A DNA stretch of 43,055 nt from positions 1 to 43,055 of the forward strand of contig JAEZFK010000047.1 of the NCBI GenBank assembly GCA_023437715.1, written 5' to 3'. Position 1 is the stretch's first letter, and each line of letters starts with the position of its first letter. The notes under the pieces were generated by a model. It was not told the DNA's origin, did not search any database, and saw only the letters and a program-made list of their open reading frames with translations. Below, one piece after another: positions 21,931 through 30,542 of the stretch. This DNA comes from Bacillota bacterium. GTDB lineage: Bacteria > Bacillota > Clostridia > Lachnospirales > Lachnospiraceae. Position numbers and translations under genes: made by a program.

Positions 21931-24900
21931 TTACTGAACCTTCTCCACTCCCAAAGTTACATTTTCGCCGTTGATGTTCCATTCCTTTACATATCCGGAG
22001 GCTTTATCCAGGGTAATGCTTTCCGCAAGCACCTCTCCCTTTACTTCTTCCTCATGACCCCTTAAAATGCCGGCGATCTTTTCATTGTCCTTGCTGTAGA
22101 CACGAATGTGGTCCATCACCTCAAAGCCCGCTTCTTTCCGCATGGTCTGGATCTTGCTTATGAGCTCCCTCACAAAGCCTTCCGCCAGAAGCTCAGGCGT
22201 TAAATTGGTGTCCAGCACAACCGTAAACTGGTTGTCGCCCTCAGATACGTAGCCCTCTGTCTGGGCGGTATCGATGAGCAGGTCATCCTTTGTGAGCACA
22301 ACCTCTGTTCCGTCAAAGGTAAAGGTAAGGGCTCCCTTTTCATTCAAGGTGTCCATGGCCTCATTTCCGTCGATCTCTCCCAGGGCCTTTTTAATATTGC
22401 CCAGCTGCTTGCCGTATTTTGGGCCCACTGTTTTCAACTGGGGCTTAAAGCTGTAGGTGGTGAAATCTCTCACATCACCGGTAAATACCACTGCCTTTAC
22501 ATTCAGCTCCTCCTCGATGATCTCCTGATAGAAAGCCGTCAGGTCGTGAGGCGCCTTGACGAACATCTGTCCGATGGGCTGGCGGTTCTTGATATTGGCC
22601 GTATTTCTGGCTGCCCGGCCCAGGACCACGATTTTTAACACCTGATCCATGTTGTCTTCCAGCTGCCCGTCAATATAAGCTTCGTTGGCCTCCGGATAAT
22701 CGCAGAGATGGATGCTCTCCGGCGCATTTTTATCCACACTGCAGATAAGGTTCTGATAAATCTCCTCAGTCATAAATGGGATTAAGGGAGCCGCCAGCTT
22801 GCTGACTGTCACAAGAGCCGTATACAGGGTCATATAAGCGTTGATCTTATCCTGCTCCATGCCCTTTGCCCAGAAACGCTCTCTGCTTCTGCGCACATAC
22901 CAGTTGCTCATGTCATCCACAAAATCCTGAAGCGCTCTGGCGGATTCCGGAATCTGATACCGGTCTAAGGAGGAATCCACAACCTTAATCAGGGTATTAA
23001 GCTTAGATAAAAGCCATTTGTCCATAACGGTCAGCTGCTCATAATCCAGGGTGTATTTTGTGGGGTCAAATTCATCAATATTCCCGTAGAGCACAAAGAA
23101 TGCGTAGGTATTCCAAAGTGTGCCCATAAATTTGCGCTGGCCTTCCATAACCGCCTTGCCCTGGAACCGGTTTGGCAGCCATGGCGCGCTGTTGATGTAA
23201 AAATACCAGCGGATGGCATCAGCTCCATAGGTTTCCAAAGCTTCAAAGGGATCTACGGCATTTCCCTTGGATTTGCTCATCTTCTGCCCGTTCTCATCCT
23301 GGACGTGGCCCAATACAATTACATTTTTATAGGGCGCCTTATTAAAGATCAGGGTAGAGATGGCCAAAAGGGAGTAAAACCAGCCTCTCGTCTGGTCCAC
23401 GGCCTCGGAAATAAAGTCCGCCGGGAACTGCTGTTCAAAAATTTCTTTATTTTCAAAAGGATAATGATGCTGGGCAAAAGGCATGGAGCCTGAATCAAAC
23501 CAGCAGTCGATTACCTCGGGAACACGTTTCATCTGCTTCCCGCACTTTGGACAGGTGATGGTCACCCCGTCAATATATGGGCGGTGAAGCTCGATATCCT
23601 CAGGGCAGTTAGGGGACATGGCCTTTAATTCCTCAATGCTTCCGATGGAATGCTGATGGCCGCACTCACATTCCCACACGTTGAGAGGAGTTCCCCAGTA
23701 ACGGTTTCTGCTGATACCCCAGTCCTGAACGTTCTCCAGCCAGTCACCGAAACGTCCCTTTCCGATGCTTTCCGGAATCCAGTTGATGGTGTTGTTGTTG
23801 CGGATTAAGTCCTCCTTAACCGCCGTCATCTTGATAAACCAGGACTCTCTTGCATAGTAAATGAGGGGAGTGTCGCATCTCCAGCAGTGAGGATAGCTGT
23901 GCTCAAACAGCGGAGCAGAAAATAAAAGCCCTCTCTCCTCCAAATCCTTTAATACCAGTGGATCGGCTTTCTTGCAGAAAGTTCCCGCCCATTTGGTCTC
24001 CTTGGTCATCTCTCCGGCTGCGTCAACCAGCTGCACAAAGGGAAGATCATATTTTTTGCCCACCTTGGAGTCATCCTCACCAAAGGCCGGGGCAATATGA
24101 ACCACGCCTGTACCGTCGGTTAATGTGACATAGCTGTCGCATGTCACGTAAAATGCCTTTTTATCGGGATGAACAAAATCAAACAGGGGCTCATATTCCT
24201 TGTATTCCAAGTCCTTTCCGGTGTATCTTTCCAGAATGGAATAATCCCCTTCCAGAACCTTTTCACAAAGAGCCTCTGCCAGATAATAGGTATAGTCTCC
24301 GTTTTTCACCTTTACATAGGCTTCGTCGGGATTCACGCAGAGAGCCACGTTGGAGGGCAGAGTCCACGGTGTGGTGGTCCATGCCAGAATATAGGCTTCC
24401 TCTCCCTTTACCTTAAACCTCGCGATGGCGGAGCGTTCTTTCACATCCTTATAGCCCTGGGCTACCTCATGGCTGGATAAGGGGGTGCCGCACCGCGGGC
24501 AGTAGGGAACGATCTTAAAGCCTTTATACAAAAGCCCCTTTTCCCAGATCTGCTTTAAGGCCCACCACTCGGATTCAATAAAGGAGTTCTCATAGGTTAC
24601 ATATGGGTTATCCATATCGGCCCAGAAGCCTACGGTCTTTGAAAAATCCTCCCACATGCCCTTGTATTTCCAGACGCTTTCCTTGCAGTGGTTGATAAAC
24701 GGCTCCAAACCATATTCCTCAATCTGTTCCTTGCCGTCAAGGCCCAGCTTCTTTTCTACTTCCAGCTCTACCGGAAGCCCATGAGTGTCCCAGCCTGCCT
24801 TACGGGGAACATCATAACCTTTCATGCTCCGGTATCTGGGAATCATATCCTTAATGACACGGGTCAGCACATGACCGATGTGAGGCTTGCCGTTGGCCGT

Positions 24901-25044
24901 CGGCGGACCGTCATAAAACGTATAATTCTCTTTTCCTTCCCGGTTTTCCATGCTCTTTTTGAAAATATCATGGTCTTCCCAGAATTTTTCAACTTCTTTC
25001 TCTCGCGTTACAAAATTTAAGTCTGTAGGGACTTTTTTGTACAT
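21931..25044 (-). CDS. ileS: Isoleucyl-tRNA synthetase
   Basis: 1037 aa class Ia synthetase charging tRNA-Ile. Seen: PHIGH (54-58) in the N-terminal catalytic fold, KMSKSKGN near residue 600, an editing (CP1) domain between them, and the anticodon-binding region with SNWYVRRSRERFW. The long C-terminal region matches the larger eukaryote-like IleRS type (DUF5915-like end) common in Clostridia, which has no C-terminal zinc finger; internal CxxC pairs sit in CP1. ATG 25044 has GGAGG upstream; an ATG at 25071 lacks one. Expression is controlled by a T-box leader. Confidence 0.97.
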   Translation of the reverse strand: MYKKVPTDLNFVTREKEVEKFWEDHDIFKKSMENREGKENYTFYDGPPTANGKPHIGHVLTRVIKDMIPRYRSMKGYDVPRKAGWDTHGLPVELEVEKKLGLDGKEQIEEYGLEPFINHCKESVWKYKGMWEDFSKTVGFWADMDNPYVTYENSFIESEWWALKQIWEKGLLYKGFKIVPYCPRCGTPLSSHEVAQGYKDVKERSAIARFKVKGEEAYILAWTTTPWTLPSNVALCVNPDEAYVKVKNGDYTYYLAEALCEKVLEGDYSILERYTGKDLEYKEYEPLFDFVHPDKKAFYVTCDSYVTLTDGTGVVHIAPAFGEDDSKVGKKYDLPFVQLVDAAGEMTKETKWAGTFCKKADPLVLKDLEERGLLFSAPLFEHSYPHCWRCDTPLIYYARESWFIKMTAVKEDLIRNNNTINWIPESIGKGRFGDWLENVQDWGISRNRYWGTPLNVWECECGHQHSIGSIEELKAMSPNCPEDIELHRPYIDGVTITCPKCGKQMKRVPEVIDCWFDSGSMPFAQHHYPFENKEIFEQQFPADFISEAVDQTRGWFYSLLAISTLIFNKAPYKNVIVLGHVQDENGQKMSKSKGNAVDPFEALETYGADAIRWYFYINSAPWLPNRFQGKAVMEGQRKFMGTLWNTYAFFVLYGNIDEFDPTKYTLDYEQLTVMDKWLLSKLNTLIKVVDSSLDRYQIPESARALQDFVDDMSNWYVRRSRERFWAKGMEQDKINAYMTLYTALVTVSKLAAPLIPFMTEEIYQNLICSVDKNAPESIHLCDYPEANEAYIDGQLEDNMDQVLKIVVLGRAARNTANIKNRQPIGQMFVKAPHDLTAFYQEIIEEELNVKAVVFTGDVRDFTTYSFKPQLKTVGPKYGKQLGNIKKALGEIDGNEAMDTLNEKGALTFTFDGTEVVLTKDDLLIDTAQTEGYVSEGDNQFTVVLDTNLTPELLAEGFVRELISKIQTMRKEAGFEVMDHIRVYSKDNEKIAGILRGHEEEVKGEVLAESITLDKASGYVKEWNINGENVTLGVEKVQ

Positions 25045-25074
25045 CTTTTGCGACCTCCATTTCTTTTTCATAAA

Positions 25075-25160
25075 AAATCTGCAAAGCAGATTTCAGCGCC
25101 GGAGCGCGGTTGCTTCAGCAACCATATTTCCTCCGTGCGGAGTGCGCATCCACAGCGGAG
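25075..25160 (-). repeat. Cluster of hairpins in the ileS leader after the T-box terminator
   Basis: Perfect short hairpins follow each other: AAATCTGC/GCAGATTT (25075-25093), GGTTGC-TTCA-GCAACC (25108-25123) and CTCCG/CGGAG (25131-25142), with GCTCCGCTGTGG-type sequence beyond. This GC-rich block differs from the AT-rich leader around it and looks like a dispersed intergenic repeat; copies elsewhere cannot be tested here. Confidence 0.55.
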
Positions 25161-25199
25161 CGTTTTTACATATCGGAGAATTACAAAGGAATTTCCTGA

Positions 25200-25445
25200 T
25201 ATATAAAAAAGCTTCCATCCCTGTAATCAGGACGAAAGCTGCACTTTATCTTCGTTATACCACCTATTACCGCATACCATCATATGCTTCCCCTCTAACG
25301 CCGGGAATACGTCCTGACCTAGTGCCAATGCCTTCAGCCGGAAACTCCGGAGTGATGTTCGCATCCCCTCTACTCTCGCCAGGCTTCCACCGTCCCCGGC
25401 TCTCTTTGGATTTCGCAGGAATCTACTGTCTCCATCAAAGTCTTT
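25200..25445 (-). ncRNA. T-box riboswitch, isoleucine specifier, upstream of ileS
   Basis: Read on the minus strand: a stem I with the AGAGAG...GGTGGAAG apical motif (about 25400-25370), a specifier-loop region GAACATCACTCC in which the ATC triplet (25356-25354) is an isoleucine codon, the T-box sequence GGTGGTATAACGA (25264-25252) that pairs with the uncharged tRNA acceptor end, and a terminator (25241-25205) AGCTTTCGTCCTG/CAGGGATGGAAGCT followed by TTTTTT. Uncharged tRNA-Ile would favour the antiterminator and ileS-glgP expression. The gap 25045-25607 holds this element, the promoter and the hairpin cluster, and no gene. Confidence 0.92.
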
Positions 25446-25559
25446 CTTCTTATTATTATTTTATACATTATCATATGTGAAACGGAAATATGCCAAATAG
25501 GGCTGCAACTTACAATACTTATTCCCTGTAATCACAATCCCAATACATATATGCTATTA

Positions 25560-25588
25560 ATTATAGGGATTTCGACAGAAAATGTCAA
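25560..25588 (-). promoter_or_regulatory. Perfect-consensus SigA promoter of ileS
   Basis: TTGACA (25588-25583), exactly 17-bp spacer, TATAAT (25565-25560) on the minus strand. Transcription should start near 25553, giving a leader of about 510 nt that includes the T-box. Confidence 0.93.
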
Positions 25589-25607
25589 GATGAAAATTGG
25601 GCAGCCC

Positions 25608-26141
25608 CTATTTCCGTATTAAAATCAAGCCCAGAGCCGCCGCCAGCAAAATGCTTTGGGGAACGTTCAGTTTCCTCCTGTACATAAGGAATATAATAAC
25701 GCCTGTAATAAAAACAGAAGAAAGGCGGATTGCAGATCCGGATACATATGTAGTCTGGGCTAAGGACAGCATGGTTGTTAAAATCAATGCAATACAGGTA
25801 GGACGGGTGCCGGACAGGATTTTCTGCATGAAATAAGTTTCTTTCAGCTTATTGAGATAATGAGCCGCAAGAATGCCCAGGCTTAAAGACGGGGTGAGAA
25901 CTCCAAGGGTGGCGCAGACGGCTCCTCCAACTCCTGCCGTTCTTATTCCGGCAAAGGTCGCACAGTTGACGCCTAGGGACCCGGGCGTTGACTGGGCAAT
26001 GGCCACAATGTTTGCCACCTCCTCAAGGGTCATCCAGCCATGAGAGATCATTTCATCACTGATTAAGGGAATCATGGACATACCCCCAAAGCTGGTGATT
26101 CCAATTTTCAAAAAAATCCAGAACAAGGTAAGATATATCAT
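25608..26141 (-). CDS. Chromate-type transporter, second half-size subunit
   Basis: 177 aa membrane protein of the CHR family, half-size form. Signature FLKIGITSFGGMSMIPLISDEMISHGW, then AIAQSTPGSLGVNCATFAGIRTAG, with about six hydrophobic segments. Its ATG overlaps the stop of the preceding half-size gene (ATGA), so the two are made together and presumably form a heterodimer. In anaerobes without chromate exposure the natural substrate of such pairs is unclear. No terminator is evident before the ileS promoter. Confidence 0.88.
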   Translation of the reverse strand: MIYLTLFWIFLKIGITSFGGMSMIPLISDEMISHGWMTLEEVANIVAIAQSTPGSLGVNCATFAGIRTAGVGGAVCATLGVLTPSLSLGILAAHYLNKLKETYFMQKILSGTRPTCIALILTTMLSLAQTTYVSGSAIRLSSVFITGVIIFLMYRRKLNVPQSILLAAALGLILIRK

Positions 26142-26704
26142 TTTTTTCCTTTCCTCTCTTCCAGATGGCTGGAGACAAATCCCAAAAGTCCTCCCAAGAT
26201 CACCACAAACACAAGATTCGTACCTGTAAATACGCTAAGCCCTAAGGCGGTCAAAAAAATCAGGTAAGATGTCCCTGTTTTTAATGCAGACCTTTTAAAG
26301 GACAATGCGGCGCTGCCCATAATCGGAATTACGGCGCATTGAATTCCGGAAAGAGCTCTGGAAACATAAAGATTGCTGTGAAACTGCTTATACAGCAAGG
26401 TTATGAATGTCATAACGATAATGGACGGAATGACCATTCCCATAAGAGAAAGAACGGCGCAGACCGCCCCTCCGATCTGATACCCCACCATTACGGTGGC
26501 ATTTGCAATCATAATTCCCGGAACAGAGCGTGCCATTGACGTAATATTAATCAGGTCTTCTTCCCTCATCCAGTTCCTTTTTTCTACAAACTCAACCTGC
26601 ATCTGGGCCAGCAAACTAAAGCCTCCCCCAAATGTAAAAAAGCCCAGCTTAAATAAAATACAAAACATGTTTAAGCTTCTTTTTATCCGTTCATTTTTAC
26701 TCAT
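26138..26704 (-). CDS. Chromate-type transporter, first half-size subunit
   Basis: 188 aa, CHR family. Signature FKLGFFTFGGGFSLLAQMQVEFVEKRNWM and SMARSVPGIMIANATVMVGYQIGG, about six hydrophobic helices. Start ATG 26704 has only a weak purine-rich site (AAAGAGAAAG). It follows the terminator at 26739-26773, so it forms a separate two-gene unit from the citrate genes upstream. Substrate is not shown by sequence. Confidence 0.88.
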   Translation of the reverse strand: MSKNERIKRSLNMFCILFKLGFFTFGGGFSLLAQMQVEFVEKRNWMREEDLINITSMARSVPGIMIANATVMVGYQIGGAVCAVLSLMGMVIPSIIVMTFITLLYKQFHSNLYVSRALSGIQCAVIPIMGSAALSFKRSALKTGTSYLIFLTALGLSVFTGTNLVFVVILGGLLGFVSSHLEERKGKK

Positions 26705-26738
26705 GATTTTTTATTCTTTCTCTTTAACCATCCAAACC

Positions 26739-26773
26739 AGAAAAACGCCGGAAGCAATCTCCGGCATTTTTCT
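26739..26773. terminator. Terminator of the citM-oadB-oadG operon
   Basis: AGAAAAACGCCGGA and TCCGGCATTTTTCT form a stem with T tracts on both strands. It lies about 40 nt past the stop of the small oadG-like gene at 26815. Confidence 0.85.
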
Positions 26774-26814
26774 GATTTGGATTTTATTTTTAGGATTTTA
26801 TGGAACTAACAGTG

Positions 26815-26946
26815 TTAATCCTCCTTTTGAGGAGTTGTCAGCTTTAAAAGAAGCTGTGAGATAGCATAGAGCAAAAACATTATGATAAAAATACCGCCCA
26901 TGCCTATGCCCAGCAATTCCAGGGCCTGCAACATAATTTCCGACAT
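26815..26946 (-). CDS. Tiny OadG-like subunit of a sodium-pumping decarboxylase, 43 aa
   Basis: MSEIMLQALELLGIGMGGIFIIMFLLYAIS then a short charged tail: a single N-terminal-out membrane helix in the layout of oxaloacetate decarboxylase gamma subunits (OadG), which anchor the complex. It lacks the extended linker and zinc-binding C-terminus of longer OadG. GGAGG precedes the ATG at 26946 and the gene sits 45 bp downstream of oadB, before the operon terminator. The assignment rests on context, size and topology. Confidence 0.7.
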   Translation of the reverse strand: MSEIMLQALELLGIGMGGIFIIMFLLYAISQLLLKLTTPQKED

Positions 26947-26991
26947 CCTTACCTCCGTTCCGCCTTTTAAAGGCCATGCGAATTTATTATA

Positions 26992-28104
26992 TTAAATAAA
27001 GAAAGAAAGCAGTAAACCGCCTGCAACTACCGACGCAATCTGTCCGGACACATTGGCCCCCGCCGCGTGCATGAGGATAAAGTTCTGGGGGTCTTCTGCT
27101 GTCGCCATCTTCTGGATCACCCGGCTGCTCATGGGAAATGCGGAAATTCCGGCAGCTCCCACCATGGGATTAATCTTTTCCTTGCGGAACAGATTGAGAA
27201 ATTTTGCAAACAGCACACCGCCTGCGGTGTCGAAAACAAAGCCCAAAAGACCAAAGGAAATGATCATCAGTGTTTTGATATTCAAGAACTCATCTGCCGT
27301 CATTTTTAAGGAAATAGTAAGTCCCAGCAGAATGCTGATAATATTCACCAGCTCATTCTGGGCAGATGCGCTTAAACGGTCCAGCACGCCGCACTCCCGG
27401 AGCAGGTTGCCGAACATTAAAAAGCCAATGAGAGGCAGGGACATGGGAGCAACAAATCCGGCGACAAAGATAATGGCCAGCGGAAACAGAATCTTCGCTG
27501 TTTTGGAAACGGACTTTGGCTCATACTTCATATGAATCTGCCGTTCCTTTTTGGTGGTAAGAGCCCTGATAACAGGAGGTTGAATAATGGGGACCAGGGA
27601 CATATAGGAATATGCCGCCACAGTAATGGGGCCCAGCAGATTTTTCGCCAGCTGTCCGGCGACAAAGATACTGGTAGGTCCGTCAGCGGCCGCTATGATT
27701 CCTATAGAAGCCGCTTCCGGGAGAGTAAGACCCGTAAGCGCCACCACAACAATAATGGTAGAAAAGATACCAAACTGAGCGGCCGCTCCGAAAAGCATCA
27801 TAAAAGGATTTTGCAGCAGGGGACCGAAATCAATCATTGCCCCGATTCCGATGAAGATCAGAAGGGGGAAAAGCTCTGTAGAGATGCCCGCATCAAACAA
27901 TACGTTGAAAACCCCTTCCGTACCCGCCTGGGTGATTACGCCGGACATTGGGAAATTCACCAGAACCGTGCCCAGTCCCATGGGAACCAGAAGCGTCGGC
28001 TCATAATCCTTTTTAATGCCCAGATACATAAGGACACAGCCGATCAGCATCATAACTGCCTGCTGCCATGTAAATGATAGTATTCCTTCTAATAAAATGT
28101 TCAT
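26992..28104 (-). CDS. oadB: Sodium-translocating decarboxylase beta subunit
   Basis: 370 aa polytopic membrane protein that couples decarboxylation of carboxybiotin to sodium export. Seen: many hydrophobic helices, the family's essential-Asp stretch GIIAAADGPTSIF, and the C-terminal AAGISAFPMSSRVIQK and MHAAGANVSGQIASVVAGG. GGAGA precedes ATG 28104. It lies 29 bp downstream of a citrate transporter and with citrate lyase and oadA nearby, so the substrate is most likely oxaloacetate; glutaconyl- or methylmalonyl-CoA decarboxylase beta subunits are close relatives that sequence alone does not exclude. Confidence 0.93.
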   Translation of the reverse strand: MNILLEGILSFTWQQAVMMLIGCVLMYLGIKKDYEPTLLVPMGLGTVLVNFPMSGVITQAGTEGVFNVLFDAGISTELFPLLIFIGIGAMIDFGPLLQNPFMMLFGAAAQFGIFSTIIVVVALTGLTLPEAASIGIIAAADGPTSIFVAGQLAKNLLGPITVAAYSYMSLVPIIQPPVIRALTTKKERQIHMKYEPKSVSKTAKILFPLAIIFVAGFVAPMSLPLIGFLMFGNLLRECGVLDRLSASAQNELVNIISILLGLTISLKMTADEFLNIKTLMIISFGLLGFVFDTAGGVLFAKFLNLFRKEKINPMVGAAGISAFPMSSRVIQKMATAEDPQNFILMHAAGANVSGQIASVVAGGLLLSFFI

Positions 28105-28133
28105 TTCTTGTCTCCAATCTCAACCAGCTACAT

Positions 28134-29510
28134 CTAGATAAATAGCGGACATGCTCCTGTAATTGCGGCAATGCCGATGAAAATAACGAAAATTCCGATT
28201 GCCCATTTTGCAGATTCTTTCTGCCATTCGCCCATTTCAAGTCCTGTTAAGTTTAACAGCAGGTAGATAAAGGCTACCAGGGGGCTGAGTAAGTGGAATG
28301 CCTGGCCTAAGAGAGAGGCAACTGTCATGTTTAAATCCGTATATCCGAATCCCTTTCCGGCTTCCGCAAATACCGGTAAAACTCCATAATAATAAGCGTC
28401 ATTGGATAAGAAGAAGGTACCCGGAGCGGAAACTACGGCAGTTACCAGACCCCACCATCTTCCCAGAGAGGACGGCAGCGCTTTTATAATACTCTGGGCC
28501 AGGGCGTCACTCATACCGGTGTTTCCAAAGATACCGGAGAACATTCCTGCGGCAATAATCAGAATAACTACCTGAAGCGCGTCTCCTGCATTATCCTGTA
28601 TACGGTTTTTCTGTTCCTTAATGGATCTGTAATTTACCAGCAGGCCGATGACGAATGCAACCAGGAACAGGAAATTAGACGGAACCTTGTCCATAACCAG
28701 AATCACGATGGTGGCAATGGTCAAAATTGCATTAAAGATAATGAGCTTTGGCCTTTTCAGTGCCTCTGTCTCAGGGTCACCCTTGGTAATATGGGCAAGA
28801 TCCTCATGGGAAAGCTTCTGAATGCCTACACGCTTTCTCTCCTTCATGCCCAGATAAAATGCTACACCAAGCATGTAAATGATAGAAACTACCATACCGG
28901 GAGCAAGAGCGGCAAGAACCGGGCCCCCGTCTACTTTCATGACAGCCATGGCACGTGCCGTAGGGCCGCCCCAGGGAAGCAGATTCATGATGGTATTCAT
29001 TAAAACAACCAGAGTTCCCAGATAAAGCATTTTTAAATTCAGCTTTTTATAAATCGGGATAAAAGCGGTACAGCAGATCAGAGTTGTGGTTGTTCCGTCT
29101 CCATTTAAGGAAACCGCTGCGGCTACGATGGCTGTACCAACCAGAACCTTTACAGGGTCGCCGCCGGCGATTCGGATAACCGTGTTTACCACCGGATCAA
29201 AAAGCCCGGCATTCAGCATAATGCAGAAAAACAGAATGGCAAAAAGCAGCATAAATGCAGTTTTTGAACTCGATACCAAACCGTCCTGTGACATTTTGCC
29301 AAGTGCAATTATCTGATCCAGAATGGATAAAGACTGAGGCGTGTCTACTTTTAAGTATGCAGCAATCGGTTCTCTCATTGTGCCGGTAAAGATACCGACA
29401 AGAGAAAATACCAGCGGCACACTGATTAACGCCGTAAAAGGATGTAACTTTTTGGTCATGACCAATGCCAGGAAAACAATAATCATAAACCATGCCAATG
29501 CAGTAATCAT
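28134..29510 (-). CDS. citM: Citrate transporter, CitMHS family
   Basis: 458 aa, about 11-12 hydrophobic segments. CitMHS features: the N-terminal ALVMTKKLHPFTALISVPLVFSLVGIF, SLNGDGTTTTLICCTAFIPIY, LPWGGPTARAMAV, and the C-terminal FFLSNDAYYYGVLPV with HLLSPLVAF. Such carriers import citrate with a divalent metal ion and a proton. First gene of citM-oadB-oadG. GGGGG lies 9 nt before the ATG. Upstream are a promoter and tandem TTTAAGGTTA repeats. The citrate lyase genes on the same strand 8 kb away complete the pathway. Confidence 0.92.
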   Translation of the reverse strand: MITALAWFMIIVFLALVMTKKLHPFTALISVPLVFSLVGIFTGTMREPIAAYLKVDTPQSLSILDQIIALGKMSQDGLVSSSKTAFMLLFAILFFCIMLNAGLFDPVVNTVIRIAGGDPVKVLVGTAIVAAAVSLNGDGTTTTLICCTAFIPIYKKLNLKMLYLGTLVVLMNTIMNLLPWGGPTARAMAVMKVDGGPVLAALAPGMVVSIIYMLGVAFYLGMKERKRVGIQKLSHEDLAHITKGDPETEALKRPKLIIFNAILTIATIVILVMDKVPSNFLFLVAFVIGLLVNYRSIKEQKNRIQDNAGDALQVVILIIAAGMFSGIFGNTGMSDALAQSIIKALPSSLGRWWGLVTAVVSAPGTFFLSNDAYYYGVLPVFAEAGKGFGYTDLNMTVASLLGQAFHLLSPLVAFIYLLLNLTGLEMGEWQKESAKWAIGIFVIFIGIAAITGACPLFI

Positions 29511-29552
29511 AAGAATGATCCCCCTTTTTTTATGTACTTCTGTTGTAGTTTC

Positions 29553-29630
29553 ATCATACAGGCGGATTCTTAAAGACCAATGAAATCATGCTTAAAATAT
29601 TTTAAGGTTATTTAAGGTTATTTAATGTTT
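29553..29630 (-). promoter_or_regulatory. citM promoter with tandem 10-bp activator-type repeats
   Basis: Minus-strand TTGGTC (29580-29575), 16-bp spacer, TATGAT (29558-29553) preceded by TG. Upstream of the -35, on the plus strand, TTTAAGGTTA occurs twice in direct tandem (29601-29610, 29611-29620) followed by the degenerate TTTAATGTTT (29621-29630). A 10-bp period upstream of the promoter (about -55 to -84) is the geometry of OmpR-family activator sites. Confidence 0.7.
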
Positions 29631-29640
29631 TAAAATAGAA

Positions 29641-29669
29641 AAAGCCGATCCGAATATATCGAACCGACT
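29641..29669 (-). terminator. Terminator of the beta-glucoside operon
   Basis: On the minus strand AGTCGGTTCGA pairs (with G-U) with TCGGATCGGCT, followed by TTTTTCTATTTT. Ten nt beyond the MBL-fold gene stop. Confidence 0.75.
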
Positions 29670-29679
29670 CCCTGTTTGC

Positions 29680-30522
29680 CTAACCCTGTAAAAATTCTTC
29701 CAGCCTCTCTTTGGAATATAAGATATTGACTGTCTTATATCTATGCTGGTACGCTTCCCCCATAAAAGTCTCTATCTTCATGTCATTGCCATAATTCTCT
29801 TTCAGTTCATGACCCATGCATTCAATGAGGTTTTCTATATATTCCACGCCAATGGGCATAATTCCATGGGCCGGAAAAATATCATCATATTCATTTTCCA
29901 TAGACTTCAGCTTCTTCCATGAATATTCCGCTGTATGAAACGAAGCCTGTTCATCTGAGCTCATGAAGTAATAGATATTGTAATCCAGCACCATGTCCCC
30001 CGTAAATAACCGGCGTTTTTCTATATCCAGAAGCGCAACACAGCCATAGGAATGGCCCGGTATATGAATAACCTTTATCCTTTTCTCTCCCAGGTCTATG
30101 ATTTCATTATTCCTAATAAACTTAACCCTGACACCGTCAAGGGAACTGTTATAATAGTCTTCTTTGGATATAAATGATAAAAATTCAGGCATTTTTCCTG
30201 CCCGGTATTCAACAGCTTTCTTTTTCATATCATAATTATCATTGATTAAAAGCTTTCCATAGTCCAATGGATGAATAAAAACTTCGGGATAATGAAAACT
30301 GCCCAGAGCATGGTCCGGATCACCGTGGCTTAAAACCACCATCACCGGCAGACTGGTAATAGAGCGTATAATCGGCATTAAGCTTTCATACCCATATCCT
30401 ACATCAAACAGCAATGCCTTATCCGCACCAATCATCAGGTAACAGTGTACTGATTTTGTTTCTGTCATTACATAGAGATCTTCTGCTATTTTTCTTGTCT
30501 CAATAATCTTTGTAGAATACAT
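29680..30522 (-). CDS. MBL-fold metallohydrolase
   Basis: 280 aa metallo-beta-lactamase fold, cytosolic. Metal motif is LSHGDPDHALG (H66, D68, D70, H71): the second His of the usual HxHxDH is Asp. Later ligands are present: IPGHSYGC, FTGDMVLD and PAHG. ATG 30522 has CAGGAGGG 7 nt upstream; it lies 20 bp after the 6-phospho-beta-glucosidase gene and ends the operon. The substrate is unknown; a hydrolase acting on a sugar-linked ester or lactone fits the context only loosely. Confidence 0.8.
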   Translation of the reverse strand: MYSTKIIETRKIAEDLYVMTETKSVHCYLMIGADKALLFDVGYGYESLMPIIRSITSLPVMVVLSHGDPDHALGSFHYPEVFIHPLDYGKLLINDNYDMKKKAVEYRAGKMPEFLSFISKEDYYNSSLDGVRVKFIRNNEIIDLGEKRIKVIHIPGHSYGCVALLDIEKRRLFTGDMVLDYNIYYFMSSDEQASFHTAEYSWKKLKSMENEYDDIFPAHGIMPIGVEYIENLIECMGHELKENYGNDMKIETFMGEAYQHRYKTVNILYSKERLEEFLQG

Positions 30523-30542
30523 TCTTTTCCCTCCTGACAATA

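Noticed and set aside
27532..28077. 181-codon plus-strand ORF rich in Arg/His/Asn
   Set aside because: Antisense to oadB; composition typical of a shadow frame.
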